Source of the DNA: G963677445 sp963678275
Lineage (GTDB): Bacteria > Bacteroidota > Ignavibacteria > Ignavibacteriales > Melioribacteraceae
DNA: 64,000 bases
Assembly: GCA_963678275.1 (NCBI GenBank)
Contig: OY782765.1
Coordinates: 62,001 to 126,000, forward strand
Direction: 5' to 3'
A program made the position numbers and the translations under genes. Positions 34,189-44,010 of the stretch are shown piece by piece. How positions within the stretch are numbered: the first letter of the stretch is position 1; the number at the start of each line of letters is the position of its first letter. The notes beneath the pieces are model-generated. The model made no database searches, was not told the origin of the DNA, and saw only the letters and a program-made list of their open reading frames with translations.

Positions 34189-35537
34189 AAGAGTATTCCT
34201 GCTAAAGTTGCTGTCATTAATGTTGCGAGAGTTCCTCCTATAACCGCTTTAATTCCAAGAGCGGCAAAATCGGGTCTGCGTTCAGGGGCGAGTGGAGATA
34301 AACCTCCTATCTGGATAGCGATAGAGCTGAAGTTGGCGAATCCGCAGAGGGCGAATGTGGCCATAACAATCGCTTTTTCATTTACCATTTCTTTCAGGGC
34401 GATAAGGTTGCTCATATCCATATAAGCGACAAACTCATTAAGCACCACTTTAGTTCCTATCAGACTTCCAAAATCAAGGGCGTTTTCCCAGGGAACACCG
34501 ATGCTGAAGGCCAGGAACTGAAGAACCATCCCGAATATAAGCTGCATACTGAGCGGTTTACCAAATTCGGCAAGGAGATATTCATTCAGGCCCCCTATGG
34601 AGCCAATTATTTCGAGCAGGTAATTAGCCATCGCTATAAGCGCGATAAAAGCCAGCAGCATAGCTCCGACATTAAGGGCCAGCTTCAATCCTTCGCCGGC
34701 GCCTGAAGCGGCAGCTTCAACCACATTGGATGAAGTTTTTTCCACATGGATTTTTACTTCTCCCTTTGTTTCGGGAGTATCGGTTTCGGGCCAGATCATT
34801 TTGGATATTACCAGCGCGGCCGGCGCGGCCATAACGCTTGCCCCGAGCAGGTGAGTGGCAAACATAAGCTGCGCTTCCTGAAGCGCGAGTCCCATTGAAT
34901 CGGCGAACGACTGGCTCAGCATCTGAATATAGGCCGCCATCACTCCGCCGGCAATTGTTGCCATTCCTCCGGTCATTATAGTGAGGACTTCACTTTTGGT
35001 CATGCCCTTAAGGTAGGGTTTAATCATCAGAGGAGCTTCAGTCTGCCCGACAAAAATATTAGCGGTGCATGAAAGGCTTTCTGCTCCGCTGGTCCCCAGG
35101 AATTTAGCCATTATCCATGCCATGAAACGGACAATCATCTGCATCACACCCAGGTGATAGAGCACAGCCATAAGTGAGGCGAAGAAAATAATAGTAGGCA
35201 GCACCTGAAAAGCGAAAAAGTGCCCCATACTTCCTTCGGATCCGGGACTTATGGCCAGGGGTCCGAAAATAAATTCAGCTCCTTCGGTCGTAAACTGTAA
35301 AACCACCACGAAAAACTGACTCACAAAACGGAATAAATCTTTGGGCCACCCTAACGGAGCGAACCACTGCCCCATCACTTCTCCTTTAAGGAAAAATATG
35401 GCGAAAAGGAATTGGAGGATAAGTCCGTTTCTGACAAGTTTCCAGTTTATTTTTTTTCGGTTCTGTGAAAGAAGGAAAGCGATGCCAAGAATTATAAGAA
35501 TTCCGGGAATACCTCTGAGGATCGATTCAATACTCAT
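34185..35537 (-). CDS. nupC: Concentrative nucleoside transporter (NupC family)
   Basis: About 450 residues from ATG 35537, which overlaps the tdk stop (ATGA); an upstream in-frame ATG at 35582 would add 15 polar residues and is less likely. Many hydrophobic helices, GQTEAPLMIKPYLKGMTKSE, MTGGMATIAGGVMAAYIQM and the late CGFANFSSIAIQIGGLSPLA are typical of CNT proteins, which bring nucleosides into the cell with Na+ or H+. It sits between tdk and punA, forming an uptake-and-salvage unit with cdd. Confidence 0.93.
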   Translation of the reverse strand: MSIESILRGIPGILIILGIAFLLSQNRKKINWKLVRNGLILQFLFAIFFLKGEVMGQWFAPLGWPKDLFRFVSQFFVVVLQFTTEGAEFIFGPLAISPGSEGSMGHFFAFQVLPTIIFFASLMAVLYHLGVMQMIVRFMAWIMAKFLGTSGAESLSCTANIFVGQTEAPLMIKPYLKGMTKSEVLTIMTGGMATIAGGVMAAYIQMLSQSFADSMGLALQEAQLMFATHLLGASVMAAPAALVISKMIWPETDTPETKGEVKIHVEKTSSNVVEAAASGAGEGLKLALNVGAMLLAFIALIAMANYLLEIIGSIGGLNEYLLAEFGKPLSMQLIFGMVLQFLAFSIGVPWENALDFGSLIGTKVVLNEFVAYMDMSNLIALKEMVNEKAIVMATFALCGFANFSSIAIQIGGLSPLAPERRPDFAALGIKAVIGGTLATLMTATLAGILF

Positions 35538-36124
35538 TTTGTTTCCTGATCTGATTTGGGAATATAATGGTGTTTTCTGCATCGGGCTTCATAACTTCCC
35601 GAAGCGCCTACAACTACTCTTTCGGTTGAATCAGTAAGCCTCTGTGTCCGGTCGGCCGGGTTGCCGCATACAACGCAGATAGCATGTGTTTTAGTTATAT
35701 ATTCAGCTACAGCGAGAAGCTGAGGCATAGGTTCGAAAGGAATTCCTTTATAGTCCATATCAAGTCCCGCGACAATTACTCTTTTGCCTTTATCCGCAAG
35801 TTCATTACATACATCAATCAGCTCCAGACCAAAAAATTGCGCTTCATCAATTCCAATAACATGCGCGTCGCCTGAGTGCTCGAGAATTTCATCCGCGTTG
35901 GCGACCATAACTGATGGAAGGGACTGTTCATTATGGGAGACAATTCTTGAGGATGAATATCTTGTGTCAATCTTTGGTTTAAAAATTTTCACATTAAGTT
36001 TCGCAATTTCCGCTCTTCTGAGTCTTCTAATAAGTTCTTCTGTTTTACCGCTGAACATGCATCCTGCAACAACTTCAATCCAGCCGGTATCTGTGGGTAT
36101 CGCCTGAGGGTTATATTCCAGCAT
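35534..36124 (-). CDS. tdk: Thymidine kinase
   Basis: 196 residues, type II (tetrameric) enzyme. Walker A GCMFSGKT (21-28), the DEAQFF motif (93-98) and zinc cysteines in CVVCGNPA and near the C-terminus (YEARCRKHH) are visible. The enzyme phosphorylates thymidine and deoxyuridine. It is cotranscribed with nupC and punA by overlap, and cdd lies 80 bases upstream. Confidence 0.96.
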   Translation of the reverse strand: MLEYNPQAIPTDTGWIEVVAGCMFSGKTEELIRRLRRAEIAKLNVKIFKPKIDTRYSSSRIVSHNEQSLPSVMVANADEILEHSGDAHVIGIDEAQFFGLELIDVCNELADKGKRVIVAGLDMDYKGIPFEPMPQLLAVAEYITKTHAICVVCGNPADRTQRLTDSTERVVVGASGSYEARCRKHHYIPKSDQETK

Positions 36125-36204
36125 ATCGTATTATCCAGTAAATTTAATAAAAAAAGCAAAAATACAATATTATCCGCGATTAAACCAATAATTATTGATC
36201 TATA

Positions 36205-36606
36205 TTATTTACTGTTCAGGAAATCTTTCTCAAAAGAAACCGGAAGCAGTTCAGACATTTTATATCGCTGAATATTTTCTTCGGGATCAACAAGAAGAAC
36301 TTCCAGATCCAGGCCGCAGAGTTCTGCCAGAACCTGGCGGCATGCTCCGCAGGGGGGGCAAAATCCTTTTGCGTCGCTCGCGATGGCGATTGCTTTAAAT
36401 TTTCTTTCACCTTCGAGAACAGCGTTAAAAACCGCGGTTCTTTCGGCACAAATAGTCAGGCCATAGGAGGAATTTTCAATATTCGCTCCCTGGTAAATTT
36501 TTCCATCCTCAGTAATAAGAGCCGCGCCGACATGAAATCCCGAATAAACCGGCAGCCCCTTTTTTTTCGCTTTAATAGCTGTTTTAGCTAATAGTTTGTA
36601 GTCCAT
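36205..36606 (-). CDS. cdd: Cytidine deaminase
   Basis: 133 residues. The zinc-dependent deaminase motifs are TICAERTAVFNAV (C53, catalytic E55) and CPPCGACRQVLAEL (C86, C89). The enzyme deaminates cytidine and deoxycytidine to uridines. The ATG is one base after the stop of the upstream glycosyltransferase gene. Together with tdk, nupC and punA it forms a nucleoside salvage run. Confidence 0.96.
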   Translation of the reverse strand: MDYKLLAKTAIKAKKKGLPVYSGFHVGAALITEDGKIYQGANIENSSYGLTICAERTAVFNAVLEGERKFKAIAIASDAKGFCPPCGACRQVLAELCGLDLEVLLVDPEENIQRYKMSELLPVSFEKDFLNSK

Positions 36607-36607
36607 A

Positions 36608-37690
36608 TTATCTCCAGACCGTTTTTTTTAGATTTCCGGAAATAAACCAGGCCGGGTTAATAAATTCCCATAAATACTGGTAAAATAATAATTCATGGAG
36701 TTGCAGCTTGGAATCAAGCTTTTTCCTGAATAACAGATTAATAAGCAAGTCTGTTGAAATTTTCAACAATAAAATTATTCCCCACTCAACTGATAAATGA
36801 ATAAATGGCAATATAATAACCAATAAATTACTGATATGATAGAGAGAAAGCAATATCATTTTGAGAGGGGAGTAATGAATTGATGTTGAAAGATGCCTTT
36901 GTTTTTGTCTGAATAACTCCCCGAAAGTGGTTTTACCCTCCGACCAGACAAAGGAGGCATTATCAATAAAATATATCGGCTTAAAACCTTTATTAACGCT
37001 TTCCTTTAATACAAGGTCGTCATCGCCACTCAGGGTGACGGCTGTTTTCTGATACCCGCCAATCTTTTCGAGTAAGGTTTTCCGATAAGCCATGCTTCTT
37101 GCCGTGCCTGAAACAGGCATACCAGCGTAAGCGAAGAGGAACATAAGCGCATGGGTATGTAAATTATCAAAGAGAGCGAGACGGCCTGCAATTCCCTCAG
37201 TGTGTAAAAGGGGAGCGGCGCCGAATACCAGATCAAACCCGGCGGAGAGATGATCCGAAATCATTTTCAGCCACTCTTTTTCGGGACGGCAGTCGGCATC
37301 TGTCACGGCGATATTATCAAATTTTGCCTTACCGATGCCAAAATCGAGCGCTCCTTTTTTTCCCGCGAGTTTTTTTTTCCGCAGATTAAAAAATTTTATA
37401 TTCTTATGAGAGAAAGTTAATTCCTCAAGAAGCTGACCGGTTTTATCGGTGGAATTATCATTGACAATAATTATTTCGGATTTTCCTTCAGGATAATTGA
37501 GTTTTAGAAGAGAGTTAATGAGGCCCTGAATATTCTTTTCTTCATTTTTAGCGGCAATGATAACGGAAATTTCCAGCGGAGGCGCCGGATAAATTTTCTT
37601 TCCGCGAAAAAAAAATGATAACAGCATATAAATATTTGTTACCAGAATTACCGACGCGGCGCCTGCGAAAATCCATTCCGTCAACCACAC
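36608..37690 (-). CDS. Membrane-bound family 2 glycosyltransferase
   Basis: 360 residues. An N-terminal membrane helix (7-29) is followed by a GT-A domain with SVIIAAKNEEKNIQGLI, VNDNSTDKTGQLLEEL, the metal motif DAD at 131-133 (AVTDADCRPEKEW), a further acidic site LSGDDDLVL and FRQKQRHLSTS, a Q/RxxRW-like motif. Two or three C-terminal helices follow. This is the layout of processive or lipid-linked sugar transferases; donor and acceptor are unknown. The start is GTG, adjacent to the helicase stop. Confidence 0.88.
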   Translation of the reverse strand: MWLTEWIFAGAASVILVTNIYMLLSFFFRGKKIYPAPPLEISVIIAAKNEEKNIQGLINSLLKLNYPEGKSEIIIVNDNSTDKTGQLLEELTFSHKNIKFFNLRKKKLAGKKGALDFGIGKAKFDNIAVTDADCRPEKEWLKMISDHLSAGFDLVFGAAPLLHTEGIAGRLALFDNLHTHALMFLFAYAGMPVSGTARSMAYRKTLLEKIGGYQKTAVTLSGDDDLVLKESVNKGFKPIYFIDNASFVWSEGKTTFGELFRQKQRHLSTSIHYSPLKMILLSLYHISNLLVIILPFIHLSVEWGIILLLKISTDLLINLLFRKKLDSKLQLHELLFYQYLWEFINPAWFISGNLKKTVWR

Positions 37691-39691
37691 TTAAAATTCT
37701 TCCTCTAACAACCATTCTTCCGCCAGATCTTCACTGATATTTTCAATAAACCGTGATGGTTTTGAAATAGTGATTCCCTGCTGACGGTCGAAAATATTCA
37801 TAGGATAACAAATATAAAGATTACGTTTTGCCCTGGTAGAAGCCACATACATCAGTCTTCTTTCCTCCTCAATGGCGTCGGTATCTTCGAAAGACTGGCT
37901 TGAAGGGAAAAATCCTTCCAGCGCGTGAATAATAAATACAGAATGCCATTCAAGTCCCTTTGCCGAATGAATAGTTGAAAGAGTCAGAAATTCTTTATCT
38001 TTTTCCGTAGAATCAACTCCGCCGACACTGTCTGTTGGCGGCTCAAGCGCTAAATCTGTTAAAAAACTATTCAAACTTTTGTAGTTTTCGGCGATATTAA
38101 GAAAAATATCAAGGTCTTTTTTCCTTTTGTTAAAATCGTCATACTTTTCACGGAACAGGGGATCGTAATAGGTATAGACAATTTCTGCCAGCTCAGCAGG
38201 GGGTTTCTTTGAGTTTTGAATTTTTTGAAGAAGTTTAAACAGGGAATAAACCTTTGATGTCAGCTTGTCATTTTTGATTTGTTTATCACCGCTGTCAACC
38301 TGTATTTCACCGGAAGAAATTTTATCCATAATCTGCTGCGCTTTTTTGGGTCCTATTCCTTCATGCAAAAGGAGCGCCCGGTACCAGCTTATCATATCGG
38401 AAGGATTGGATGAAATCCGCAAAAAAGAGATAAGGTCTTTAACATGAGCTGTATCCATAAATTTCATGCCGCCAAACTTAAGATAGGGTATATTTGCTTT
38501 ATTCAGCTCAATTTCCAGGTCGAAACTGAAATATGATGATCTGAAGAGTACAGCCATATCGTTTAATTCCACACCTTCTTCACGTAATTCAAGAATTCTG
38601 TCGGCGATAAAGCGGGACTGCATATTTTCATTCGTTGCCGAAATAATGACCGGCATATCGCCGTTTCTGTTTCGTGTATAAAGAACCTTGGGATATTTCT
38701 CAATCGCCGCGTCAATTATATTATTGGTGAAATTAAGAATTTCTTCGGTGCTTCTGTAATTTTCCTCAAGTTTTATTATCCGGGTATCATCAAAAAGATT
38801 TGGGAAATCCATTATATTCTTAAAATCAGCCCCTCTGAAAGAATAAATAGACTGCGAATCATCACCAACAACCATAATATTATTATTCGCTCTTGTCAGC
38901 CCTTTTACAATCTCGGCCTGCAGTTTATTTGTATCCTGGTATTCATCAACCATTACATATTGTATTTTTTTGAGGAATTCTGTGGCGGCGGCGCTTTGAC
39001 CGGTTAAAAAACTCCTAAGGTAAACGAGCAGATCATCATAGTCGAGCAGGCTATTCTTTTTTTTATAATCATCATATACTTTGTCGATATGAAGGAAATG
39101 CTCAAGAAATCGGGCGAAGTGGGGGTAGTCTTTTTCAAGGATATCTTTTATATGTATCCCTGTATTTCTGCTCAGGCTAATGACGTTATAGATTGTATTT
39201 TTTTTGGGGAATCTCCTTTTAATCTGATCGATATTCATCTGGCTGCGGATAAGATTAATTATATCCTGGCTGTCGCTCTGATCGAGAATCGTAAATTGGG
39301 GATTAAGCCCTATTGTTCTCCCATATTTTCTCAGGGTAAGATTGGCAAAACTGTGAAAGGTTCCCCCATTAATTCTGCTGCAGCGGTTATCGAGGAGCAT
39401 CGCCGCTCTTTCCATCATTTCTTTCGCGGCCTTTCGGGTAAACGTAAGAAGAAGAATTGCCGAGGGATCGGTTCCTATTTCCACGAGTCGGGCAACCCTG
39501 TAGACCAGTGTGCGGGTTTTTCCTGTACCTGCTCCCGCGATAACGAGATAGGACCCATTTAAAGCGGTTGCCGCTTCAAACTGCGCCTCATTCAACTGGC
39601 TTTTGTAATTAATCGAAAAGCGGGTTTCATCAAAATCCTGTTGAGTGAAACCCGCTTTATTAATTCTTTTAATAACGTATTTTTTTGCCAT
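37691..39691 (-). CDS. UvrD/PcrA-type superfamily 1 ATP-dependent DNA helicase
   Basis: 666 residues. Motif I IAGAGTGKTRTLVYRV (51-66), motif Ia LLTFTRKAAKEM, motif II VMVDEYQDTN, motif III VVGDDSQSIYSFRGA, motif IV KLEENYRSTEEIL, motif V LSTIHSAKGLEWHSVFII and motif VI EEERRLMYVASTRAK are all present. It is a 3'-5' helicase for repair or replication restart. It is shorter than Escherichia coli UvrD (720) and could be a Rep/PcrA-like paralogue. The ATG abuts the stop of the upstream gene. Confidence 0.93.
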   Translation of the reverse strand: MAKKYVIKRINKAGFTQQDFDETRFSINYKSQLNEAQFEAATALNGSYLVIAGAGTGKTRTLVYRVARLVEIGTDPSAILLLTFTRKAAKEMMERAAMLLDNRCSRINGGTFHSFANLTLRKYGRTIGLNPQFTILDQSDSQDIINLIRSQMNIDQIKRRFPKKNTIYNVISLSRNTGIHIKDILEKDYPHFARFLEHFLHIDKVYDDYKKKNSLLDYDDLLVYLRSFLTGQSAAATEFLKKIQYVMVDEYQDTNKLQAEIVKGLTRANNNIMVVGDDSQSIYSFRGADFKNIMDFPNLFDDTRIIKLEENYRSTEEILNFTNNIIDAAIEKYPKVLYTRNRNGDMPVIISATNENMQSRFIADRILELREEGVELNDMAVLFRSSYFSFDLEIELNKANIPYLKFGGMKFMDTAHVKDLISFLRISSNPSDMISWYRALLLHEGIGPKKAQQIMDKISSGEIQVDSGDKQIKNDKLTSKVYSLFKLLQKIQNSKKPPAELAEIVYTYYDPLFREKYDDFNKRKKDLDIFLNIAENYKSLNSFLTDLALEPPTDSVGGVDSTEKDKEFLTLSTIHSAKGLEWHSVFIIHALEGFFPSSQSFEDTDAIEEERRLMYVASTRAKRNLYICYPMNIFDRQQGITISKPSRFIENISEDLAEEWLLEEEF

Positions 39692-40254
39692 TATCTTCTA
39701 AATTTTCCCGGCCTCTTTAAAATTTCACTCGCTATTATTAAATCCCTTACAGAGTCGGGCGCTTTAAATTTTTTCCGAATTTTCGCGGCCAGATAATTTT
39801 CAGCCTGACTATCCTCGTATTGAGCAACAGCATCAACTTTCGAATTAATCTCGTGAATTTCAGATTTTTTAGCTTCAATTTCTCTCTTAGCTTTTTCTAT
39901 CCTTCTTTCAGCCGCGATCTGTTCATTCGATTTTCGGAAAGTAGTTCTGACAGGTTTTCGCTCAGGTTTCGAAGGCTGTGAGTCAAATTCTTCTGCCGGA
40001 TCCCAGGACTGGTTATTTCTTCTGACCGGTCTTGTTTCTTTTTCATTTACATCTTCCGGATCAGGAAGTTTAATACCAAGAATTTCTTCGAGTGTATTGC
40101 GGTCCGATTTTTCCGGTTTTTTACCGGCAGGCAGAGGCCCGGCCTGCTCACGCTGCCTGGCCTGCTGCTCTTTTTTCTTTTTCTTTCCAAAAATGCCATT
40201 AAGAAAACTAATGATCAGAAAGATAATCAGTATATATTCATAGAGACTATCCAT
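39691..40254 (-). CDS. Uncharacterised protein with an N-terminal membrane helix and charged coiled coil
   Basis: 187 residues. Residues 6-23 (YILIIFLIISFLNGIFG) form one membrane segment followed by a Lys-rich stretch, a Pro/Arg/Glu-rich disordered linker (about 35-105) and a charged helical region likely to be a coiled coil (about 110-150). It ends with AKIRKKFKAPDSVRDLIIAS and EILKRPGKF. I do not recognise a family. The overlap with floA (8 bases) suggests a membrane-linked partner of FloA (inference). Confidence 0.7.
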   Translation of the reverse strand: MDSLYEYILIIFLIISFLNGIFGKKKKKEQQARQREQAGPLPAGKKPEKSDRNTLEEILGIKLPDPEDVNEKETRPVRRNNQSWDPAEEFDSQPSKPERKPVRTTFRKSNEQIAAERRIEKAKREIEAKKSEIHEINSKVDAVAQYEDSQAENYLAAKIRKKFKAPDSVRDLIIASEILKRPGKFRR

Positions 40255-41221
40255 CTGAGCCTTTATCCTTTTTACCTTCCGGTTTTGCTATTGTCTGCCT
40301 CATATCGGTATCTGCCTGAATATTTCGCAGGTTATAATAATCCATGATTCCAAGATTTCCTGTCCGGAACGCTTCGGCAATAGCGCGCGGCACTTCCGAT
40401 TCAGCTTCAACAACCTTTGCTTTCATTTCCTGCTCAAGGGCTACAGCGGCGGCTCTTCGTTCTTCAGCTTTTGCCCTGGCCACTTTAAGATCGGCTTCTG
40501 CCTGATCTGCCTGCAGAATAGCGCCTATATTGGTACCGACATCTACGTCGGCAATATCAATTGAAAGAATTTCAAACGCTGTTCCTGAGTCCAGCCCTTT
40601 TGAAAGAACAACTTTTGATATGCTGTCGGGATTTTCAAGCACTGCTTTATGAGTGTCGCTGGAACCGATAGTTGAAACAATACCTTCTCCGACTCTCGCG
40701 AGGATTGTCTGCTCTGTAGCGCCGCCGACAAGTTTTTCGATGTTGGCGCGCACTGTAATTCTGGCGACTGCCTTAAGCTGGATGCCATCTTTCGCGACTG
40801 CGGCCACCAGAGGTGTTTCAATAACCTTCGGAAGAACCGACATCTGCACTGCTTCGAGCACATTTCTTCCCGCGAGATCAATCGCGGAAGCTCTTTCGAA
40901 ATTAAGGTCCAGATTGGCTTTATTTGCTGAAATTAACGCGTTGATAACTTTCGAAACGTTACCACCAGCCAGATAATGCGCTTCCAGTTCACTGGTCGAA
41001 ATTTGCAGCCCGGCTTTTGTTGCTGTAATCATATTGCGGACTATCACAAAAGGAGAGACTTTTCGCAATCTCATTCCTACAAGGTCTTTGAATATCTTTA
41101 CTTTTACACCGGAAAAATAAGCCGTGATAAAGAGACCGACAGGAATCAGATAAAGAAAAAGAATAAGTAAAAGAATGATCCCTGCAATCGCAAAAAAACC
41201 AAGTCCGGTTAATGCTTCCAT
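40247..41221 (-). CDS. floA: Flotillin-like protein FloA
   Basis: 324 residues. One N-terminal membrane helix (about 10-35) is followed by an SPFH-like domain with VGMRLRKVSPFVIVRNMITA, SELEAHYLAGGNVSKVINAL, LAGRNVLEAVQMS and a C-terminal heptad region rich in Ala/Glu (QADQAEADLKVARAKAEERR). This matches FloA (UPF0365), which organises functional membrane microdomains. It begins a minus-strand run and is divergent from clpC. Confidence 0.93.
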   Translation of the reverse strand: MEALTGLGFFAIAGIILLLILFLYLIPVGLFITAYFSGVKVKIFKDLVGMRLRKVSPFVIVRNMITATKAGLQISTSELEAHYLAGGNVSKVINALISANKANLDLNFERASAIDLAGRNVLEAVQMSVLPKVIETPLVAAVAKDGIQLKAVARITVRANIEKLVGGATEQTILARVGEGIVSTIGSSDTHKAVLENPDSISKVVLSKGLDSGTAFEILSIDIADVDVGTNIGAILQADQAEADLKVARAKAEERRAAAVALEQEMKAKVVEAESEVPRAIAEAFRTGNLGIMDYYNLRNIQADTDMRQTIAKPEGKKDKGSDG

Positions 41222-41475
41222 TAAATGCCTCCATTATATTCAGTAATCAAATTAACTGGACACAAATTAATTATTTTCCTACATATTTACAATTATTAAA
41301 AAAAAGAGGAGCAAAGTGAACTAATATTAAAAAAAAACGATAATATTATATAAAATCAAACTGCTTTATGACGCAGGAGGGAAATGTTTTGTTACTCAAA
41401 AGTGTATATTTACAATTATGAAACAAAATTATTTCCCGTGGTGTTAAAGAAAGAAACATAAAGGAAAAGATTAAA
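41222..41475. promoter_or_regulatory. Divergent regulatory region between floA and clpC
   Basis: This AT-rich spacer of 254 bases must carry promoters for both genes. The 14-mer ATATTTACAATTAT occurs twice in the same orientation, at 41283-41296 and 41406-41419, about 60 bases from each start codon. No CIRCE or CtsR-type operator was recognised. GGAAAAGA precedes the clpC ATG. Confidence 0.4.
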
Positions 41476-43998
41476 ATGGATGGAAATTTTTCGGAAAGAG
41501 TACAGGAAGTTATCAGGTTAAGCAGAGAAGAAGCTTTACGACTTGGACACGATTATATAGGAACAGAACATTTGCTCCTGGGAATTATCAGAGAGGGGCA
41601 GGGTGTTGCTGTAAAAATACTTAAAAATCTCGATGTCGATCTCGCCAAGTTAAAAAAGGCGGTCGAAAATAGTGTACGGACCTCAGGCGGCACACTTACC
41701 ATAGGTAATATTCCTTTAACAAAACAGGCTGAAAAAGTATTAAAGATTACTCAGATAGAATCTAAAATTTATAAATCTGATTTTATTGGGACAGAGCATA
41801 TATTGTTATCTCTTTTAAGGGATGAAGATAATATAGCTACTCAGATTCTACAGCAATTTAATATTTCATATGAAAATGTCAGATCGGAACTTAATAATAT
41901 TTTGAGCAGCAAAAATCCGGATAAACCTCCCTTTACTCCACCGGCAGCCAAAAAAGTTGAAAAAACAAAAACCCCTGTTCTGGATAATTTCGGCCGTGAT
42001 CTTACAAAATTAGCCCAGGATGATAAACTTGATCCGGTAGTAGGCAGGGAAAAGGAAATAGAGCGTGTCGCGCAGGTTCTGAGCCGCAGGAAAAAAAATA
42101 ATCCTGTCCTGATAGGTGAGCCGGGTGTGGGCAAAACAGCCATAGCTGAAGGACTGGCATTAAGAATCATTAACAGGAAAGTGCCCAGGATTTTGCAGAA
42201 TAAACGTGTTGTCACTTTAGACCTTGCCGGATTGGTAGCGGGAACAAAATACAGGGGCCAGTTTGAAGAAAGAATGAAAGCCCTTATGAATGAGCTTGAG
42301 AAAGCGGATGATGTAATTTTATTCATCGATGAACTTCATACTATTGTCGGAGCGGGAGGAGCATCAGGTTCACTTGATGCTTCAAATATGTTCAAACCGG
42401 CTCTCGCCAGGGGTGATATCCAGTGTATCGGAGCTACAACTCTTGATGAATACAGAAAACATATTGAAACCGATGGAGCTCTCGACAGGAGATTCCAGAA
42501 AGTAATGGTTGAACCTCCCACGGTTGAGGAAACTATCGAGATACTTGAATACATCAAATTCAAATATGAAGAACATCATCACGTACAGTATTCATCGGAC
42601 GCTGTTAAATCGGCTGTAAAATTAAGTGATCGATATATAACTGATCGTCATCTTCCCGATAAAGCGATTGATGTGCTTGATGAAGCGGGCTCAAGGGTTC
42701 ACATGGGCAACTTTACAGTTTCCGAGGATATTCTGCGTCTTGAAGAGGAAATTGAAAAAATCAAACAGATGAAGATAAAGGTAGTCAAACTTCAGGATTA
42801 TGAAGAGGCCGCCAGGCTTCGTGACCGTGAAAGACAACTTCAAACCGATCTGGAACACGCGAAACAGGAATGGGAAGAAGAAACAAAACATATCGTTTAT
42901 GATGTGTCGGATGACGATATCGGCACAGTTGTTTCAATGATGACAGGTATACCGGTTACACGGGTTGTCCAGGCTGAATCAGATAAACTGATGAAAATGG
43001 AAGAAAAACTTAAGGGAAGAATAATTGGCCAGGATGAAGCTGTTCAGAAACTTGCCAAAGCTATCCGCCGCAGCAGGGCCGGATTAAAGAATCCGAACAA
43101 ACCTATCGGAAGTTTTATATTTCTCGGGCCTACAGGAGTTGGTAAAACAGAACTCGCTAAAGCTCTCGCTTCTTATCTTTTCGATTCAGAGGATGCTCTG
43201 ATAAGAATAGATATGAGTGAGTATATGGAGAAATATTCAGCATCCCGGCTTGTCGGAGCGCCTCCCGGTTATGTTGGTTATGAAGAAGGTGGACAGCTCA
43301 CAGAGAAGGTAAGGCGGAAACCATATTCTGTTGTTCTCTTTGATGAAATTGAGAAAGCTCATCCTGATGTATTTAACATTCTGCTCCAGGTGCTGGATGA
43401 TGGTCTGCTAACCGACAGCCTGGGCCGAAGGGTCGACTTTAAAAATACCATCATTATTATGACCTCAAATGTTGGCACCAAAGATATAAAGGAAACAGGC
43501 GGATTCGGATTTTCAGGCATGGATAGTGAATCAAAATATGATAATCTGAAAAACACCGTTGAAGACGCCATGCGCAGATTGTTTAATCCTGAGTTTATTA
43601 ACCGTGTTGATGAAACGATTGTATTCAGGAATCTTGAAAAGTCGGATATTAAAAAAATCATCAAAATTGAGCTTAAAGAACTGGTTAAAAATATGGAAGA
43701 AAAACAGATGGTTCTTGAGCTTGATGATGAAGCGGAGAATTTCCTTACTGATAAAGGATATGATCCGAAATTCGGAGCCAGACCTCTCGCGAGAGCCATA
43801 CAGAAATATGTTGAAGATCCTCTCGCTGAAGAACTGCTTTTAAACCATTTTAAGGATGGGGAAAAAATTATCGTCAGGCATAAGGAAAATACTGAGGAAT
43901 TGTACTTTGTTACTACTGATGAAGCGATAGAAAAAACAAAGGAAGATTCATCCGACCAGGAAAAACCGGAAGATAAAACAATCGAAAAGATTGACTGA
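41476..43998 (+). CDS. clpC: ATP-dependent Clp protease ATP-binding subunit ClpC
   Basis: 840 residues. Two Clp N-repeats (about 1-150; LGHDYIGTEHLLLGIIREGQ, YKSDFIGTEHILLSLLRDED), a first AAA+ module with GEPGVGKTA (about 215), a UVR domain (QDYEEAARLRDRERQL), and a second AAA+ module with GPTGVGKTE (about 552) define ClpC. The loop with GGFGFSGMD is where ClpC binds ClpP. It unfolds proteins for ClpP. Adaptor genes mcsA/mcsB and a CtsR gene are absent nearby. Confidence 0.97.
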   Translation: MDGNFSERVQEVIRLSREEALRLGHDYIGTEHLLLGIIREGQGVAVKILKNLDVDLAKLKKAVENSVRTSGGTLTIGNIPLTKQAEKVLKITQIESKIYKSDFIGTEHILLSLLRDEDNIATQILQQFNISYENVRSELNNILSSKNPDKPPFTPPAAKKVEKTKTPVLDNFGRDLTKLAQDDKLDPVVGREKEIERVAQVLSRRKKNNPVLIGEPGVGKTAIAEGLALRIINRKVPRILQNKRVVTLDLAGLVAGTKYRGQFEERMKALMNELEKADDVILFIDELHTIVGAGGASGSLDASNMFKPALARGDIQCIGATTLDEYRKHIETDGALDRRFQKVMVEPPTVEETIEILEYIKFKYEEHHHVQYSSDAVKSAVKLSDRYITDRHLPDKAIDVLDEAGSRVHMGNFTVSEDILRLEEEIEKIKQMKIKVVKLQDYEEAARLRDRERQLQTDLEHAKQEWEEETKHIVYDVSDDDIGTVVSMMTGIPVTRVVQAESDKLMKMEEKLKGRIIGQDEAVQKLAKAIRRSRAGLKNPNKPIGSFIFLGPTGVGKTELAKALASYLFDSEDALIRIDMSEYMEKYSASRLVGAPPGYVGYEEGGQLTEKVRRKPYSVVLFDEIEKAHPDVFNILLQVLDDGLLTDSLGRRVDFKNTIIIMTSNVGTKDIKETGGFGFSGMDSESKYDNLKNTVEDAMRRLFNPEFINRVDETIVFRNLEKSDIKKIIKIELKELVKNMEEKQMVLELDDEAENFLTDKGYDPKFGARPLARAIQKYVEDPLAEELLLNHFKDGEKIIVRHKENTEELYFVTTDEAIEKTKEDSSDQEKPEDKTIEKID

Positions 43999-44010
43999 AA
44001 GGAAAAAGAA

